DNA of 64,000 nucleotides from Kitasatospora sp. NBC_00240 (GCF_026342405.1 NZ_JAPEMU010000001.1:5022001-5086000); one strand, 5' to 3'. Shown: positions 17,120 through 26,779, numbered from the stretch's first letter. Notes: generated from the letters alone by a model not told the origin. Numbers and translations are program-made.

Positions 17120-18160
17120 ATGCCGGACCCAGACGCAGGGGAGAGCCGCTCCGCCATCCACCGCAACAGCCTCCGCGAGCAGATCGCCGGCGCGCTGCGT
17201 GAGGAGATGATGGCCGGCCGGCTGGCCGCGGGCCGCAACTTCACCGTTCGGGAGATCGCCGAACTCTACGGGGTCTCGGCGACGCCGGCCCGCGAGGCCC
17301 TGGTGGACCTCGCGGCGCAGGGCCTGCTGCGGACCGAGCACCACCGCGGCTTCACCGTCCCGGAGTTCGGCTGGGACGACTTCGTGGAGATCTTCGAGAC
17401 CCGTACCCTGCTCACCGACAGCGCCATCCGGCGGCTGTCCGGCTGGGCCGCCCTGCCGGACGCGGCCCGGCTGCCCTCGCTGCGCCGGCGCGCGGACGCG
17501 GCCGCCCGGGCCGCCCGGGCCGGCCAGCTGGACGTGATGGTGGGCTGCGACCGCCGGTTCTGGCAGGAGGCGGGCGCCCTGCTGGGCAACCGCCGGATCG
17601 CGGACTACCTGGACTGGCTGCGGGTGCAGTCCTGGATGTTCGCGGCGCCGTACCTGCGCGCGATCCCCGACCTGGCCGGGGTGTGCTGGGACGGCCACCA
17701 CGGCTTCGTCGACGCGGTCGAGGCGGGGGACGTGGCCGCCGCCCGCCGGGTGGTGGGCGAGTACAACCTGCTGACCGTCCGCCTGATGGCGGAGCTGACC
17801 GGGCACGACCCGGAGCGCCTCGTGGTGCTTCCGCTGCTGGTGGAGGCGGTCGCCCCGCAGCTGCCGGGGGCCGCTGCGCCGCGGCCGGCCGTCCCGCCGG
17901 CCGCGCAGCCGGGGGCCCGGTCCGCCGGCCGCTCCGGTGGTGCGGCCGGCCGTCCCGGGGAGCGGAGCGAGGACCAGGCCGCCCTGCAGTCGGCCGGACC
18001 GGCCGCCGGCGGCCGCACCGTGGGCCCGGGCCGGCTGTTCGATCTCTCCCGGGACATCGGGCTCGGTCTGGTGCCGCAGCCCCGCTCGATCCCCTTCAGC
18101 AGGTTCGGGCCCGCGCTGCCCCCGTCGGAGCCGGACTCGCGGCGCACGCCGGGCCGGTAG
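17120..18160 (+). CDS. GntR-family (FadR/FCD subfamily) transcriptional regulator
   Basis: 346 residues. The winged HTH lies at about 18-80 (FTVREIAELYGVSATPAREALVDLAAQGLL), followed by an all-helical FCD-type ligand domain (about 90-225) with Asp/His residues such as CWDGHHGFVDAVEAGD. The last 110 residues are Pro/Ala/Gly-rich and probably disordered, an unusual extension. ATG at 17120 is preferred because GGGGAGGAGG precedes it; the frame extends to 17015. The following conserved gene (18244) is on the same strand and may be cotranscribed. Ligand and targets are unknown. Confidence 0.85.
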   Translation: MPDPDAGESRSAIHRNSLREQIAGALREEMMAGRLAAGRNFTVREIAELYGVSATPAREALVDLAAQGLLRTEHHRGFTVPEFGWDDFVEIFETRTLLTDSAIRRLSGWAALPDAARLPSLRRRADAAARAARAGQLDVMVGCDRRFWQEAGALLGNRRIADYLDWLRVQSWMFAAPYLRAIPDLAGVCWDGHHGFVDAVEAGDVAAARRVVGEYNLLTVRLMAELTGHDPERLVVLPLLVEAVAPQLPGAAAPRPAVPPAAQPGARSAGRSGGAAGRPGERSEDQAALQSAGPAAGGRTVGPGRLFDLSRDIGLGLVPQPRSIPFSRFGPALPPSEPDSRRTPGR

Positions 18161-18243
18161 GGTGGGCGGTCGCTGAACCGACCGCACCCGTCCGCCGCCC
18201 GCCCCCGTGCGCGGCGTCGCCGCCCGAGAGGAAGAGCCGGCTC

Positions 18244-18891
18244 ATGGCCTGCGACCTCTGGCTCGTCCCGCTGGTGGACGTCCTGAGCCACAGCCCCGAG
18301 AACCCCTTCCGGGACGACCTCGTGGTCTACAACGCCGCCCTGGCCGCCCACGGGCTGCCCGAGGTGCCGGTCTACCAGTACGTGCCCGGGATCAGCGGGG
18401 CGGTGGAGCCGATAGCCGCCTTCGACTACGACTCGCTGCACTTCCTGCGCCGGGCCTATCTGCTGGGGCTGACCGGCTTCGAGATCACCCCGGTGGACGC
18501 GCTCGGCGGCGACTACGAGCAGCTGCTGGAGATGTTCGAGAGCACCGCGGAGCAGTCCCACCTGGTCTGGCACTTCGACCACGCCGGGGCGTACGTGCCG
18601 ATCGAGTTCGCCACCCCGCTGGTGGACGACGCCCTGCTCGCCTCCGGCGGCCCGCTGGGCTCCACCCAGGGGCTGCTGCGCGAACTGCAGGCGGTGGCGC
18701 CGGTGCTCGGCATCGACCCGATGAACCCGCCCGCGCCGACCAGGCCGCTCGGCCCGACCGGGCTGGAGCAGCCCTTCGGGCCGCCGCTGGACGACGTGCA
18801 CCCGTACGCGCGCGAGCGGCACGCCTGGGCCGGCCTGTACGCGGCGGCGACCCGCAGCCTCACTCAGGGCTCGATGATCGTTTTCGCCTGA
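18244..18891 (+). CDS. Conserved hypothetical protein
   Basis: 215 residues, soluble, acidic, no signal peptide. The sequence starts MACDLWLVPLVDVLSHSPEN and contains YQYVPGISGAVEPIAAFDYDSLHFLRRAYLLGL and DYEQLLEMFESTAEQSHLVWHFDH. Coding bias is normal and GAGAGGAAG lies upstream of the ATG, so the gene is real. I do not recognise a domain; it looks like a streptomycete lineage protein. It follows the GntR gene by 83 bp. Confidence 0.75.
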   Translation: MACDLWLVPLVDVLSHSPENPFRDDLVVYNAALAAHGLPEVPVYQYVPGISGAVEPIAAFDYDSLHFLRRAYLLGLTGFEITPVDALGGDYEQLLEMFESTAEQSHLVWHFDHAGAYVPIEFATPLVDDALLASGGPLGSTQGLLRELQAVAPVLGIDPMNPPAPTRPLGPTGLEQPFGPPLDDVHPYARERHAWAGLYAAATRSLTQGSMIVFA

Positions 18892-19032
18892 GCGGGCCAT
18901 TGGGGTCCCGTCGCGAGGGCCCGGCCGATCCGGGCCGGCTCCGTCGCGCCGCGCCGCCCCGGGCCGGGTGCGCCGTGCGGACCGGCAGGCCGTTCCGCGC
19001 GGGGTGCGGGCCCGGAGCGCCGAGCCCCGCTC

Positions 19033-19824
19033 TCAGCGGAGCGGGCCCTCCGGCGGCCGTTGGCGGGGCATGGTGGGCCGGGTGCCCGGCGTGGGGAGGA
19101 TCCGGACCTGCGCGCCGCTGCCCGACTCCGACCGCCCGCCCCAGGCCCCGGGGGTCTGGGTGGGCAGCTGGGTCATCGTGGCGCGGAACTCCAGCATCCA
19201 CTCCGAGGTCTCGCTGCGGACCATGTCCGAGACGTCCTCGCAGAACCGGCGCAGCACGCCGAGGCAGCGCTCGGCCGCCTCGCCCGCGGTGCCCTCGGTG
19301 GGGCCGAGCACCTCGCGGACACACTCCGAGGCCCAGTCGAACTGGAAGGCCTCCAGGCGTCGTTGGAGGGCCTGCGCGGTGCTGACGTCCCGCATCCAGC
19401 CGGAGGTCAGGCCGAACACCCGGTCGGCGCCGAGGCAGGCCCCGGCGAGGGCCAGGCCGACGTACCCCCAGTTCGAGGCGTGGTCGAGGACGCCGGTGAG
19501 GTCCACCAGCGGCGCGGTCGCGCCGGCCACCGTGAAGGTGGCGGTGCCCAGCCGCAGCAGGCGGGCCCAGCGGCGCTTGGCGAGGCGGTCGCGGCGGTAC
19601 CAGTCGATCGCCTCCACGGCCCGCTCCTCCGACCAGCGGTAGAGCTCCTCCAGCCGCTCGGCGGGCTCGCCCCAGTCACCCAGCGGGAACTGGCGGGCGC
19701 TCAGGTCGGTCCGGCGGCGGGTGGACGCCCGGCCCGTGGCGGCGGTGGCCGTCGCGGGCGGGTCCTCCTCGCCGACGTCCTTGCCCCAGGCACTCTCCTC
19801 GGGCTGCATTTCCGGCTGGCTCAC
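19033..19824 (-). CDS. SLATT-domain two-helix membrane protein (orphan)
   Basis: 263 residues. A charged helical segment (LEELYRWSEERAVEAIDWYRRDRLAKRRWA, about 59-87) runs directly into two membrane helices (about 90-110 and 119-138) and then a long cytoplasmic helical region. This arrangement matches SLATT proteins, predicted pore-forming effectors coupled elsewhere to nucleotide-sensing SMODS/SLOG modules in antiviral conflict systems. No cyclase, SLOG or other sensor gene is adjacent. The tail is Pro/Gly-rich. GTG at 19824 has GGGAG 8 nt before it. Assignment rests on pattern and topology. Confidence 0.65.
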   Translation of the reverse strand: MSQPEMQPEESAWGKDVGEEDPPATATAATGRASTRRRTDLSARQFPLGDWGEPAERLEELYRWSEERAVEAIDWYRRDRLAKRRWARLLRLGTATFTVAGATAPLVDLTGVLDHASNWGYVGLALAGACLGADRVFGLTSGWMRDVSTAQALQRRLEAFQFDWASECVREVLGPTEGTAGEAAERCLGVLRRFCEDVSDMVRSETSEWMLEFRATMTQLPTQTPGAWGGRSESGSGAQVRILPTPGTRPTMPRQRPPEGPLR

Positions 19825-20392
19825 CTGTGGGGCTCCCTGTGGCGGGCTGACTGCTGGGTCGACTGGGTCCGGACCACGAACGGTCCGGACTGCCGGTGGT
19901 CCGCACGGCCCGGGTGCCGGGTCGCGGGCTTCGGAAGCCGGGGGCGGAATCGTCCGGAAGAGGCGCTTCCTGACGGTTCATCCCCCTGACGGTTCGTGAA
20001 ATCCTGCTGGTGCGGTGGACGGGCGAGGCCGCCGGGCGGGTGTGGCCCGCCCGTAGGTTCGCGTACCGGCACATCGCCGGTGGTTGTCCAACAGCACTTC
20101 TTACCGCCAAATGGCTGACCGTGGGGCCCCTTCGCCAATGATCGTTACCGGAAATGACCTCAGGATCCCGAGGTGGGAGGGTTGCGGGGGCCGGCGAGAT
20201 TTCACCCTTCCGAGCGAGCCGCCGGTGACCCGCTGTCCTGACCCGGACACCCGCTGCTGATGTCGGCGGGGCGCGGCCGGGGGCTCGTTCGGAGCTTCCT
20301 CCAGGTCGGCGGTACCGGAGCGGACCCCGGTCCGGACGTCCGCATGAGACCGGAGAGCGGCCCGATCGCGTCAGCGACTACCCTTGCCAACC
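19825..20392. other. Divergent intergenic region, SLATT gene / purD
   Basis: 568 bp without a credible gene. 20080-20160 is lower in GC than average. TACCCT at 20379-20384 lies 8 nt before the purD GTG and is probably its -10 box. No riboswitch-like structure was recognised. Confidence 0.5.
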
Positions 20393-21640
20393 GTGAAGGT
20401 CCTCGTCATCGGCGGCGGCGCCCGCGAACACGCCCTGTGCCGCTCTCTGTCCCAAGATCCCGCCGTCACCGAGCTGCACTGCGCCCCGGGTAACGCCGGG
20501 ATCACGCAGGTGGCGACGGTCCACCCGGTCGACCAGCTGGACGGTGCGGCCGTGGCCGCGCTCGCCCGGCTGCTCGCCGCCGACCTGGTCGTGGTCGGCC
20601 CGGAGGCCCCGCTGGTCGCGGGTGTCGCCGACGCCGTGCGTGCGATCGGCATCCCGGTCTTCGGCCCGTCCGGCCAGGCCGCCCAGCTGGAAGGCTCCAA
20701 GGCCTTCGCCAAGGACGTGATGGCGGGCGCCAACGTGCCCACCGCCCGCTCCTACGTGTGCACCACCCCGGAGGAGGCCGCCGAGGCGCTGGACGCCTTC
20801 GGCGCCCCGTACGTGGTCAAGGACGACGGCCTGGCCGCCGGCAAGGGCGTGGTGGTCACCTCCGACCGCGCCGAGGCGCTTGCGCACGCCGCGTCCTGCC
20901 AGCGGGTGGTGATCGAGGAGTACCTGGACGGCCCGGAGGTCTCGCTCTTCGCGATCACCGACGGCGTCACCGTGCTGCCGCTCCAGCCCGCCCAGGACTT
21001 CAAGCGCGCGCTGGACGGCGACGAGGGCCCGAACACCGGCGGCATGGGCGCCTACTCGCCGCTGCCGTGGGCCCCCGAGGGCCTGGTCGAGGAGGTCCTG
21101 GAGACCGTCCTGCAGCCGACCGTGGACGAGCTGCGCCGCCGGGGCACCCCGTTCTCCGGCCTGCTGTACGCCGGCCTCGCGCTCACCTCGCGCGGCACCC
21201 GGGTGATCGAGTTCAACGCGCGCTTCGGCGACCCGGAGACCCAGGTCGTGCTGGCCCGGCTGCTGACCCCGCTGGCCGGCGTCCTGCACGCCTCCGCCAC
21301 CGGCACGCTGGACCTGCTGGAGCCGCTGCGCTGGGACGACGGCGCCGCCGTCACCGTGGTGATCGCCTCCGAGGGCTACCCGGCCGACCCGCGCACCGGT
21401 GACCCGATCGAGGGCCTGGCCGAGGCCGACGCCGCCGACGGCACCGCCTACGTGCTGCACGCCGGCACCCGTCTCGACGGGACCGGCCAGGTGCTCAGCG
21501 CCGGCGGCCGGGTGCTGTCGGTCACGGCGACCGGCACCGACCTCGCCGAGGCCCGCACCCGGGCCTACGACGCGCTCGCGCTGATCAGCCTGAAGGGCAG
21601 CCAGCACCGCACCGACATCGCGCTGAAGGCGGCGGGCTAG
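20393..21640 (+). CDS. purD: Phosphoribosylamine-glycine ligase (GAR synthetase)
   Basis: 415 residues, ATP-grasp enzyme joining glycine to 5-phosphoribosylamine, step 2 of purine synthesis. Starts MKVLVIGGGAREHAL, has PSGQAAQLEGSKAFAK, the ATP-grasp core VVKDDGLAAGKGVVV, the family signature NTGGMGAYSP and the metal-binding FNARFGDPETQ. GTG at 20393 gives the standard N-terminus; a TTG nine bases earlier is less likely. With TACCCT 8 nt upstream the message is probably leaderless. Followed by a strong hairpin. Confidence 0.96.
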   Translation: MKVLVIGGGAREHALCRSLSQDPAVTELHCAPGNAGITQVATVHPVDQLDGAAVAALARLLAADLVVVGPEAPLVAGVADAVRAIGIPVFGPSGQAAQLEGSKAFAKDVMAGANVPTARSYVCTTPEEAAEALDAFGAPYVVKDDGLAAGKGVVVTSDRAEALAHAASCQRVVIEEYLDGPEVSLFAITDGVTVLPLQPAQDFKRALDGDEGPNTGGMGAYSPLPWAPEGLVEEVLETVLQPTVDELRRRGTPFSGLLYAGLALTSRGTRVIEFNARFGDPETQVVLARLLTPLAGVLHASATGTLDLLEPLRWDDGAAVTVVIASEGYPADPRTGDPIEGLAEADAADGTAYVLHAGTRLDGTGQVLSAGGRVLSVTATGTDLAEARTRAYDALALISLKGSQHRTDIALKAAG

Positions 21641-21695
21641 CACCCGCCCGCTCCACCCGCCCGCTCCACCCGTAGGTTCCACGCGCGGGTTCCAC

Positions 21696-21730
21696 CGGCC
21701 GGCCCGGGCCGCAAGGCCCCGGGCCGGCCG
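21696..21730 (+). terminator. Terminator of purD
   Basis: Perfect 13-bp arms CGGCCGGCCCGGG (21696-21708) and CCCGGGCCGGCCG (21718-21730) around a 9-nt loop, 55 bp after the purD stop. Confidence 0.75.
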
Positions 21731-22282
21731 TCGTACGAGCAGGCTCCCCGAGGGCGCCGCGTCCGGTCCCCGCCCCGATCCGGGGCCGGGACCCTCATGG
21801 ACGCAGCGCCCTCGGGCGTTCCGCGCCGGTCGACGGGCGCCAGCTGCCACACCGCTCGGCCGACGGATTCCACCAGTTCGAGTGACAGCATCCTCGTCCG
21901 GCTGACGTGGTCCGGCCATCGGCCTTATGGTGCGCTGGATCGCAGTGCCACGGGCCGCGCCGCGATGATCGTCGCCAGGTGGCGGGGCCCGTACGGGGGG
22001 ATGCTGGGGGGTGCGTGGCCCGGCGTGCCGGTCCGGTCCGGGCCCGCCGCGCATCGAAGCCGGACGCCGGCGTCCGGAATGCGTGCGGCGTCACTGGGAC
22101 GAGTGGAATCCGGGGCGATCCGGAACACCGACCAGGACGCGGGCGTCAAAACTGTCAGGAGCGCCACGCAGGATGCACAACCGGGCTCGGATACCGCCGT
22201 TCCCGGTCGGAACTGATCGTTTCGAGTCGGCCCGGTCGTCCTGACAAGGCGCCCGGGGACTCCGAAGGGGGTGCCGCACCGT
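21731..22282. other. Intergenic region after purD
   Basis: 552 bp. Open frames on both strands are Arg/Pro/Ala-rich and have no clear ribosome sites, so no gene is called. An 84-codon minus-strand frame from 21891 starts well (MLSLELVESVGRAVWQLAP) but then turns into non-coding-like composition. Confidence 0.45.
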
Positions 22283-23950
22283 ATGGCCGCTGTCGAGACC
22301 GCACGCGCCCGCGCCCAAGCGGTGCTGCGGGTCCGTGGCCGGGCCGTGGCCGCCGCCGTACTGCCGGCCGCCGTCGCGGTGGTGCTGCTCGCCGGGCGGG
22401 TCACCGGCCGGCTCGGCGCTCCGGGGTCGCCCGACGCGGCGGCCTGGGACGCCGTCCGCTGGGCGGTGTGCGCGGTCGCCGCGGCCACCCTGCTGGTGGC
22501 CGGCCTGGTGGCCCGGGCCCGGCGCACCGCCGCCGTGCCGCAGACCCCGGCCGTCCCGCTCTCCCGGGCGGACGCCCCCGAGCTCTACCGCCTGATAGGC
22601 GAGCTGGCCGACCGCCTGGAGGTCCCGGCGCCGTCGGCCATCGCGCTCACCCCCGACTGCGACAGCTGGCTGGAGGACGTGCCCGCGCCACGGGCGGGCC
22701 GCCGCGCCGGGCGCGATCGGGCGCACACCCCGCCGCCCGCCCCGGTCCTGGTGATCGGCTCACCGTTCCTGTGGTGGATGCGGGCCGGCGAGCTGCGGGC
22801 CCTGCTGGCCCCCGTGGTGGCCGGCACCGCCGCCGCGGCCGACCCCGACATCGCCGCCGCCCGCCGGTTCGTCCGCAGTCTCGACGCGAGCCTGGACTCC
22901 GGCGCGGACCTCGGCCCCGGCCCCGATCCCGGAGCGGGCCCGCAGGCCGCCCGGCCGGCCCGCCGGGGCACCCGCCTGCTGACCGACCGGATCACCCGGC
23001 GGCTGCTCGGCGCCTGCCGTGAGCACTCCGCCGAACTGGAGCGGGCGGTCGCCGGCTGGGCCTCCGAGCAGGCCAAGACCGTCGACTACGGACTGCGGAT
23101 CGCCGCCCAGGAGCAGGTCGGGCTGGCGTACGCGGGGTGGGACCGGCTGCTCACCCGGGTCGCGCTGCCGGCCTGGAAGCTCGGCCGCCACCCCTGTCAC
23201 CTGAACGCCGGCGTGGTCGCCGCGCTCACCGAGCTCTCCCGGCGCGACCGGCTCGCCGCCGACGGCTACGGCACCCGGCTGGGCGACCGCCCGGCCTGCG
23301 ACCTGCTGGAGGAGCCGGGCACCGTCGACGCGGCCGTCTCGCTGCTCGCCGCCGAACTCTTCTTCGGGCTCCCCGAGGGGGCGCCCGCCGCCGGTACGGC
23401 CGCGGACGCGCCCGCCGAGCCCGCCGTGCTGCCCGCCGCCGTGCTGCCGGTCGCCGCGGCCGCCGACGGCTGGAAGGAACTGGACTGGGCCGACTACCCC
23501 ACCGAGGTCGTCGACCTCGGCTGGCGGACGCGGGCCACCGCCCTGCAGGCCGCGCTGGACCGGCTGGCCCCGCAGGCCCGCCCGGGCGCCCCGACCCTCA
23601 CCCGGCTGCTGTCCCGGCTCTCCGACGGCGACGGCGAGCCGCTGGCCGCCGCCCTGGCCAGCCAACTGGCCCGGACGGGCCGCCCGCCCTCGCTGCTGGA
23701 GCCCGCCCGCAGCGGGCGGGACCTGCTGGTCGAGCACGTCACCGCGATGGTCTGCTGCGCCGCCGTCGACACCGCGGGCGGCACCCCGGGGCTGGACTGG
23801 CTGGACGGTCCCGTCCTGCTGATCGGCGGGGTGCGCCGGACCGACCTGGCCGAGCCGGTGGCACAGGCCGTCGAGCAGGGCCAGGACGGCCCGCTGCGGG
23901 CCTGGCTGGACGCGGCCGGGGTACGGCTGGAGAAGCCCGTACGGCTCTGA
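22283..23950 (+). CDS. Membrane protein with M48-peptidase-like architecture, catalytic motif lost
   Basis: 555 residues. Two membrane helices lie at about 21-40 and 59-78. After them come ELYRLIGELADRLEVP (about 100-115), ALTPDCDSW and VLVIGSPFLWWMRAGELRALLAPVV (about 155-179). In Streptomyces M48 metallopeptidases this order leads into ELRAVLAHELGH; here the zinc motif is replaced by LAPVVAGT, so both zinc His and the catalytic Glu are absent. A later SRRDRLAAD (about 316-324) resembles the third-ligand ExxxAD region. It is therefore read as a pseudo-peptidase or scaffold. ATG at 22283 is chosen; GTG at 22271 is in frame. Neighbours are purine genes. Confidence 0.6.
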   Translation: MAAVETARARAQAVLRVRGRAVAAAVLPAAVAVVLLAGRVTGRLGAPGSPDAAAWDAVRWAVCAVAAATLLVAGLVARARRTAAVPQTPAVPLSRADAPELYRLIGELADRLEVPAPSAIALTPDCDSWLEDVPAPRAGRRAGRDRAHTPPPAPVLVIGSPFLWWMRAGELRALLAPVVAGTAAAADPDIAAARRFVRSLDASLDSGADLGPGPDPGAGPQAARPARRGTRLLTDRITRRLLGACREHSAELERAVAGWASEQAKTVDYGLRIAAQEQVGLAYAGWDRLLTRVALPAWKLGRHPCHLNAGVVAALTELSRRDRLAADGYGTRLGDRPACDLLEEPGTVDAAVSLLAAELFFGLPEGAPAAGTAADAPAEPAVLPAAVLPVAAAADGWKELDWADYPTEVVDLGWRTRATALQAALDRLAPQARPGAPTLTRLLSRLSDGDGEPLAAALASQLARTGRPPSLLEPARSGRDLLVEHVTAMVCCAAVDTAGGTPGLDWLDGPVLLIGGVRRTDLAEPVAQAVEQGQDGPLRAWLDAAGVRLEKPVRL

Positions 23951-24190
23951 GCCCGACCGGGCCCGGGCCGTACGGGAGGCCGGCCCGGGGCGGCGCACGA
24001 TGCCGCGGTGCGCGCCCCCGGGATCCGCTGTTCCCGCAGCACAGCGGCCCGGACCGGGGAGCGGAACAGATTGGCCGCCACTAGTTGCTACGGTGAGGCT
24101 ACGCAGCGCCAGCAGTGTGTGGTGTATTAGACCGCACGCACATCCGGGTGGCACGTGCCAGCCCGGTGGAGGTGCACCTGGGAGGGGCGC

Positions 24191-25729
24191 GTGGGGACCG
24201 AACTCAACCGTCGCTGGGAGTCCGGAACGCACGCGCACGGCGTCTCCGACCCCTTCGGACAGGGGCCGCTGCCCTGGCTGCGCGGCCCCGACCAGTACGT
24301 CGCCGGCACCGGGGAGGCCGTCCCCTGGTACGTCTCGCTGGACGCGCCGGGCCAGCAGCCGCTCACCGGCGCCAGACCCAGACCCCCGGTCGGCACCCCG
24401 GCCAACTCCGACGACGTGGACCAGCAGATCAAGGGCTTCGCCTCGGCCGGCGTGGTCCGCCCCGGCGGGTCGGTGGACTTCCGGGTCACCGTCCGCCCGC
24501 CGCGCGACTTCACCGTCGACGTCTACCGGATCGGCCACTACTCCGGCGACGGCGCCCACCACATGACGTCCAGCCCGCTGATCGCCGGCCTCGCCCAGCC
24601 GGCGCCGCTGGTGGCCGGCCGCACCGTCTCCTGCCACCACTGGTGGCAGTCCTGGCGGCTGCAGGTCCCCACCCACTGGCGGCCCGGCGCCTACGTCGCG
24701 GTGCTGACCACCAGCGACAACCTGCACCGCAATCACATCCCGTTCACCGTGCGGGACTTCGACGACCCGGCGCACACCGCCGACCTGCTGCTGGTGCTCC
24801 CCGACGTGACCTGGCAGGCCTACAACCTCTTCCCCGAGGACGGCCGGCTCGGGGCCAGCCTCTACCACGCCTGGGACGACCGGGGCGGGCTGCTCGGCGA
24901 GCGGGAGGCGGCCGTCACGGTCTCCTTCGACCGCCCGCACGCCGGTGCCGGGCTGCCGCTGCACGTCGGCCACGCCTACGACTTCATCCGCTGGGCCGAG
25001 CGGTACGGCTACGACCTCTCCTACGCCACCGCCACCGACCTGCACGCCGGCCTGGTCGAGCCGGCCCGGCACCGGGCGCTGATCTTCCCCGGCCACGACG
25101 AGTACTGGTCCGAGCCGATGCGCCGGACCGTCGAGCGGGCCCGCGACGACGGCACCTCGCTGGTCTTCCTCTCCGCCAACACCATGTACTGGCGGGTAGA
25201 GCTGTCCCCCGCGGCCTCCGGCGAGCCCAACCGGCTGCTGAACTGCCGCAAGCGGCAGAAGGTCCCGGCGGGCAGCCCCGCGGCCGGGGTGGCCGGCAGC
25301 CAGAGCGCGCTGTGGCGGGACGCGGCCGAGCCCGAGCAGCACCTGCTGGGCATCCAGTACGCGAGCCGGGTCGCCGCCCCGGTGCCGCTGGTGGCGCGCA
25401 ACACCGAGCACTGGCTCTGGGACGGCACCGGTTTGCGCGAGGGGGACGAGCTGCCCGGCCTGGTGGCCGGCGAGGCGGACCGTTACTTCCCCAAGGTGGC
25501 GCTCCCCGAGCACACCGAGCGGGTGCTGCTGGCGCACTCCCCGTACCAGGACGCGGCCGGCCGGACCCGGTACCAGGAGACCTCGCTGTACCGGGCGCCG
25601 AGCGGCGCGTACGTCTTCGCGGCGGGCACCTTCGCCTGGTCGCCGGCGCTGGACCGCCCCGGACACACCGACGAGCGGGTCCAGCGGGCCACCGCCAACC
25701 TGTTGGATCGTCTGTGCAAGGACGGCTGA
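24191..25729 (+). CDS. N,N-dimethylformamidase large-subunit-like protein
   Basis: About 512 residues. The N-terminal part (about 60-170) is beta-rich with VRPGGSVDFRVTVRPPRDFTVDVYRIG. The C-terminal half is the DMFase large-subunit-like domain: FDRPHAGAGLPLHVG, YGYDLSYATATDLH, FPGHDEYWSEPMRRTVE and FLSANTMYWRVE. The enzyme family uses a mononuclear iron site with Tyr and Glu ligands; several Tyr and Glu in these motifs could fill that role, but activity on amides is not shown. No small subunit gene is present, so substrate may differ. GTG at 24191 follows GGAGGGG closely; GTG at 24155 is an alternative. Confidence 0.75.
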   Translation: MGTELNRRWESGTHAHGVSDPFGQGPLPWLRGPDQYVAGTGEAVPWYVSLDAPGQQPLTGARPRPPVGTPANSDDVDQQIKGFASAGVVRPGGSVDFRVTVRPPRDFTVDVYRIGHYSGDGAHHMTSSPLIAGLAQPAPLVAGRTVSCHHWWQSWRLQVPTHWRPGAYVAVLTTSDNLHRNHIPFTVRDFDDPAHTADLLLVLPDVTWQAYNLFPEDGRLGASLYHAWDDRGGLLGEREAAVTVSFDRPHAGAGLPLHVGHAYDFIRWAERYGYDLSYATATDLHAGLVEPARHRALIFPGHDEYWSEPMRRTVERARDDGTSLVFLSANTMYWRVELSPAASGEPNRLLNCRKRQKVPAGSPAAGVAGSQSALWRDAAEPEQHLLGIQYASRVAAPVPLVARNTEHWLWDGTGLREGDELPGLVAGEADRYFPKVALPEHTERVLLAHSPYQDAAGRTRYQETSLYRAPSGAYVFAAGTFAWSPALDRPGHTDERVQRATANLLDRLCKDG

Positions 25730-25842
25730 ACGGCCCGCGCCCTTGGGTGAACGGACAAGGGGCCTCGTGAAAGACTCGGCCCCACCGACCTCCCTTTTTC
25801 GTGCCCGCGGACACGCGAACCACCCTGAGGACTGAGACGACC

Positions 25843-26754
25843 TTGAGCGGATTTGTCACCAAGCCCGAGCCTGTCCAGGTACCCGGCCTGATCCACCTGC
25901 ACACCGGCAAGGTGCGCGACCTGTACCGCGCCGAGTCCGGCGAGCTGGTGATGGTCGCCAGCGACCGGACCTCGGCTTACGACTGGGTGCTGCCGAACGC
26001 CATCACCGACAAGGGCCGGATCCTCACCCAGCTCTCGCTGTGGTGGTTCGAGCGGATCGCCGACATCGTCCCCAACCACGTGATCTCCACCGAGGTCCCG
26101 GCGGGCGCCCCGGCCGACTGGGCCGGCCGCACGCTGATCTGCCGCCCGCTGGAGATGGCCCCGGTCGAGTGCGTGGCCCGCGGCTACCTGACCGGCTCCG
26201 GCCTGCTGGAGTACCGCAACGACGGTACGGTCTGCGGCATCGCGCTGCCCGAGGGCCTGGAGGACGGCTCCGAGCTGCCCGCGCCGATCTACACCCCCGC
26301 GCTCAAGGCCGAGGTCGGCGAGCACGACGAGAACGTCAGCTACGAGGAGACCGCCCGCCGGATCGGCTCCGAGCTGGCCGCCGAGCTGCGCCAGGTCACC
26401 CTCGCCGTCTACGCCCGGGCCCGGGACATCGCCCGCGAGCGCGGGATCATCCTGGCGGACACCAAGTTCGAGTTCGGCCTGGACGGCGGCCGGCTGGTGA
26501 TCGGCGACGAGGTGCTCACCCCCGACTCCTCCCGTTTCTGGCCGGCCGACCAGTGGCAGCCGGGCCGTGCCCAGCCGTCCTTCGACAAGCAGATCATCCG
26601 GGACTGGCTGACCTCCCCGGCCTCCGGCTGGGACCGCCACAGCGAGCAGCCGCCGCCGGAGCTGCCGGTCGAGGTCGTCGAGCGGGTCCGGGCCAAGTAC
26701 GTCGAGGCGTACGAGCGGCTGACCGGCACCGACTGGGCCACCGACTGGGTGTAG
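25843..26754 (+). CDS. purC: Phosphoribosylaminoimidazole-succinocarboxamide (SAICAR) synthase
   Basis: 303 residues. It couples CAIR with aspartate using ATP, in purine synthesis. Motifs: LHTGKVRDLYRAESGELVMVASDRTSAYD, LEMAPVECVARGYLTGSGL, LADTKFEFGLDGG and LTPDSSRFWPADQW. The TTG start at 25843 gives MSGFVTKPEPVQVPG, the N-terminus I expect for streptomycete PurC; the frame is open to a GTG at 25801, so the start is less sure than the gene. It converges on the response regulator gene, with 25 bp between stops. Confidence 0.94.
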   Translation: MSGFVTKPEPVQVPGLIHLHTGKVRDLYRAESGELVMVASDRTSAYDWVLPNAITDKGRILTQLSLWWFERIADIVPNHVISTEVPAGAPADWAGRTLICRPLEMAPVECVARGYLTGSGLLEYRNDGTVCGIALPEGLEDGSELPAPIYTPALKAEVGEHDENVSYEETARRIGSELAAELRQVTLAVYARARDIARERGIILADTKFEFGLDGGRLVIGDEVLTPDSSRFWPADQWQPGRAQPSFDKQIIRDWLTSPASGWDRHSEQPPPELPVEVVERVRAKYVEAYERLTGTDWATDWV

Positions 26755-26779
26755 CCCCTTCCGCCCGCGGGCCGGCCGG

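Noticed and set aside
21637..21891. 84-codon minus frame after purD
   Set aside because: The first 19 residues look protein-like, but it then runs through the purD terminator and repeats.
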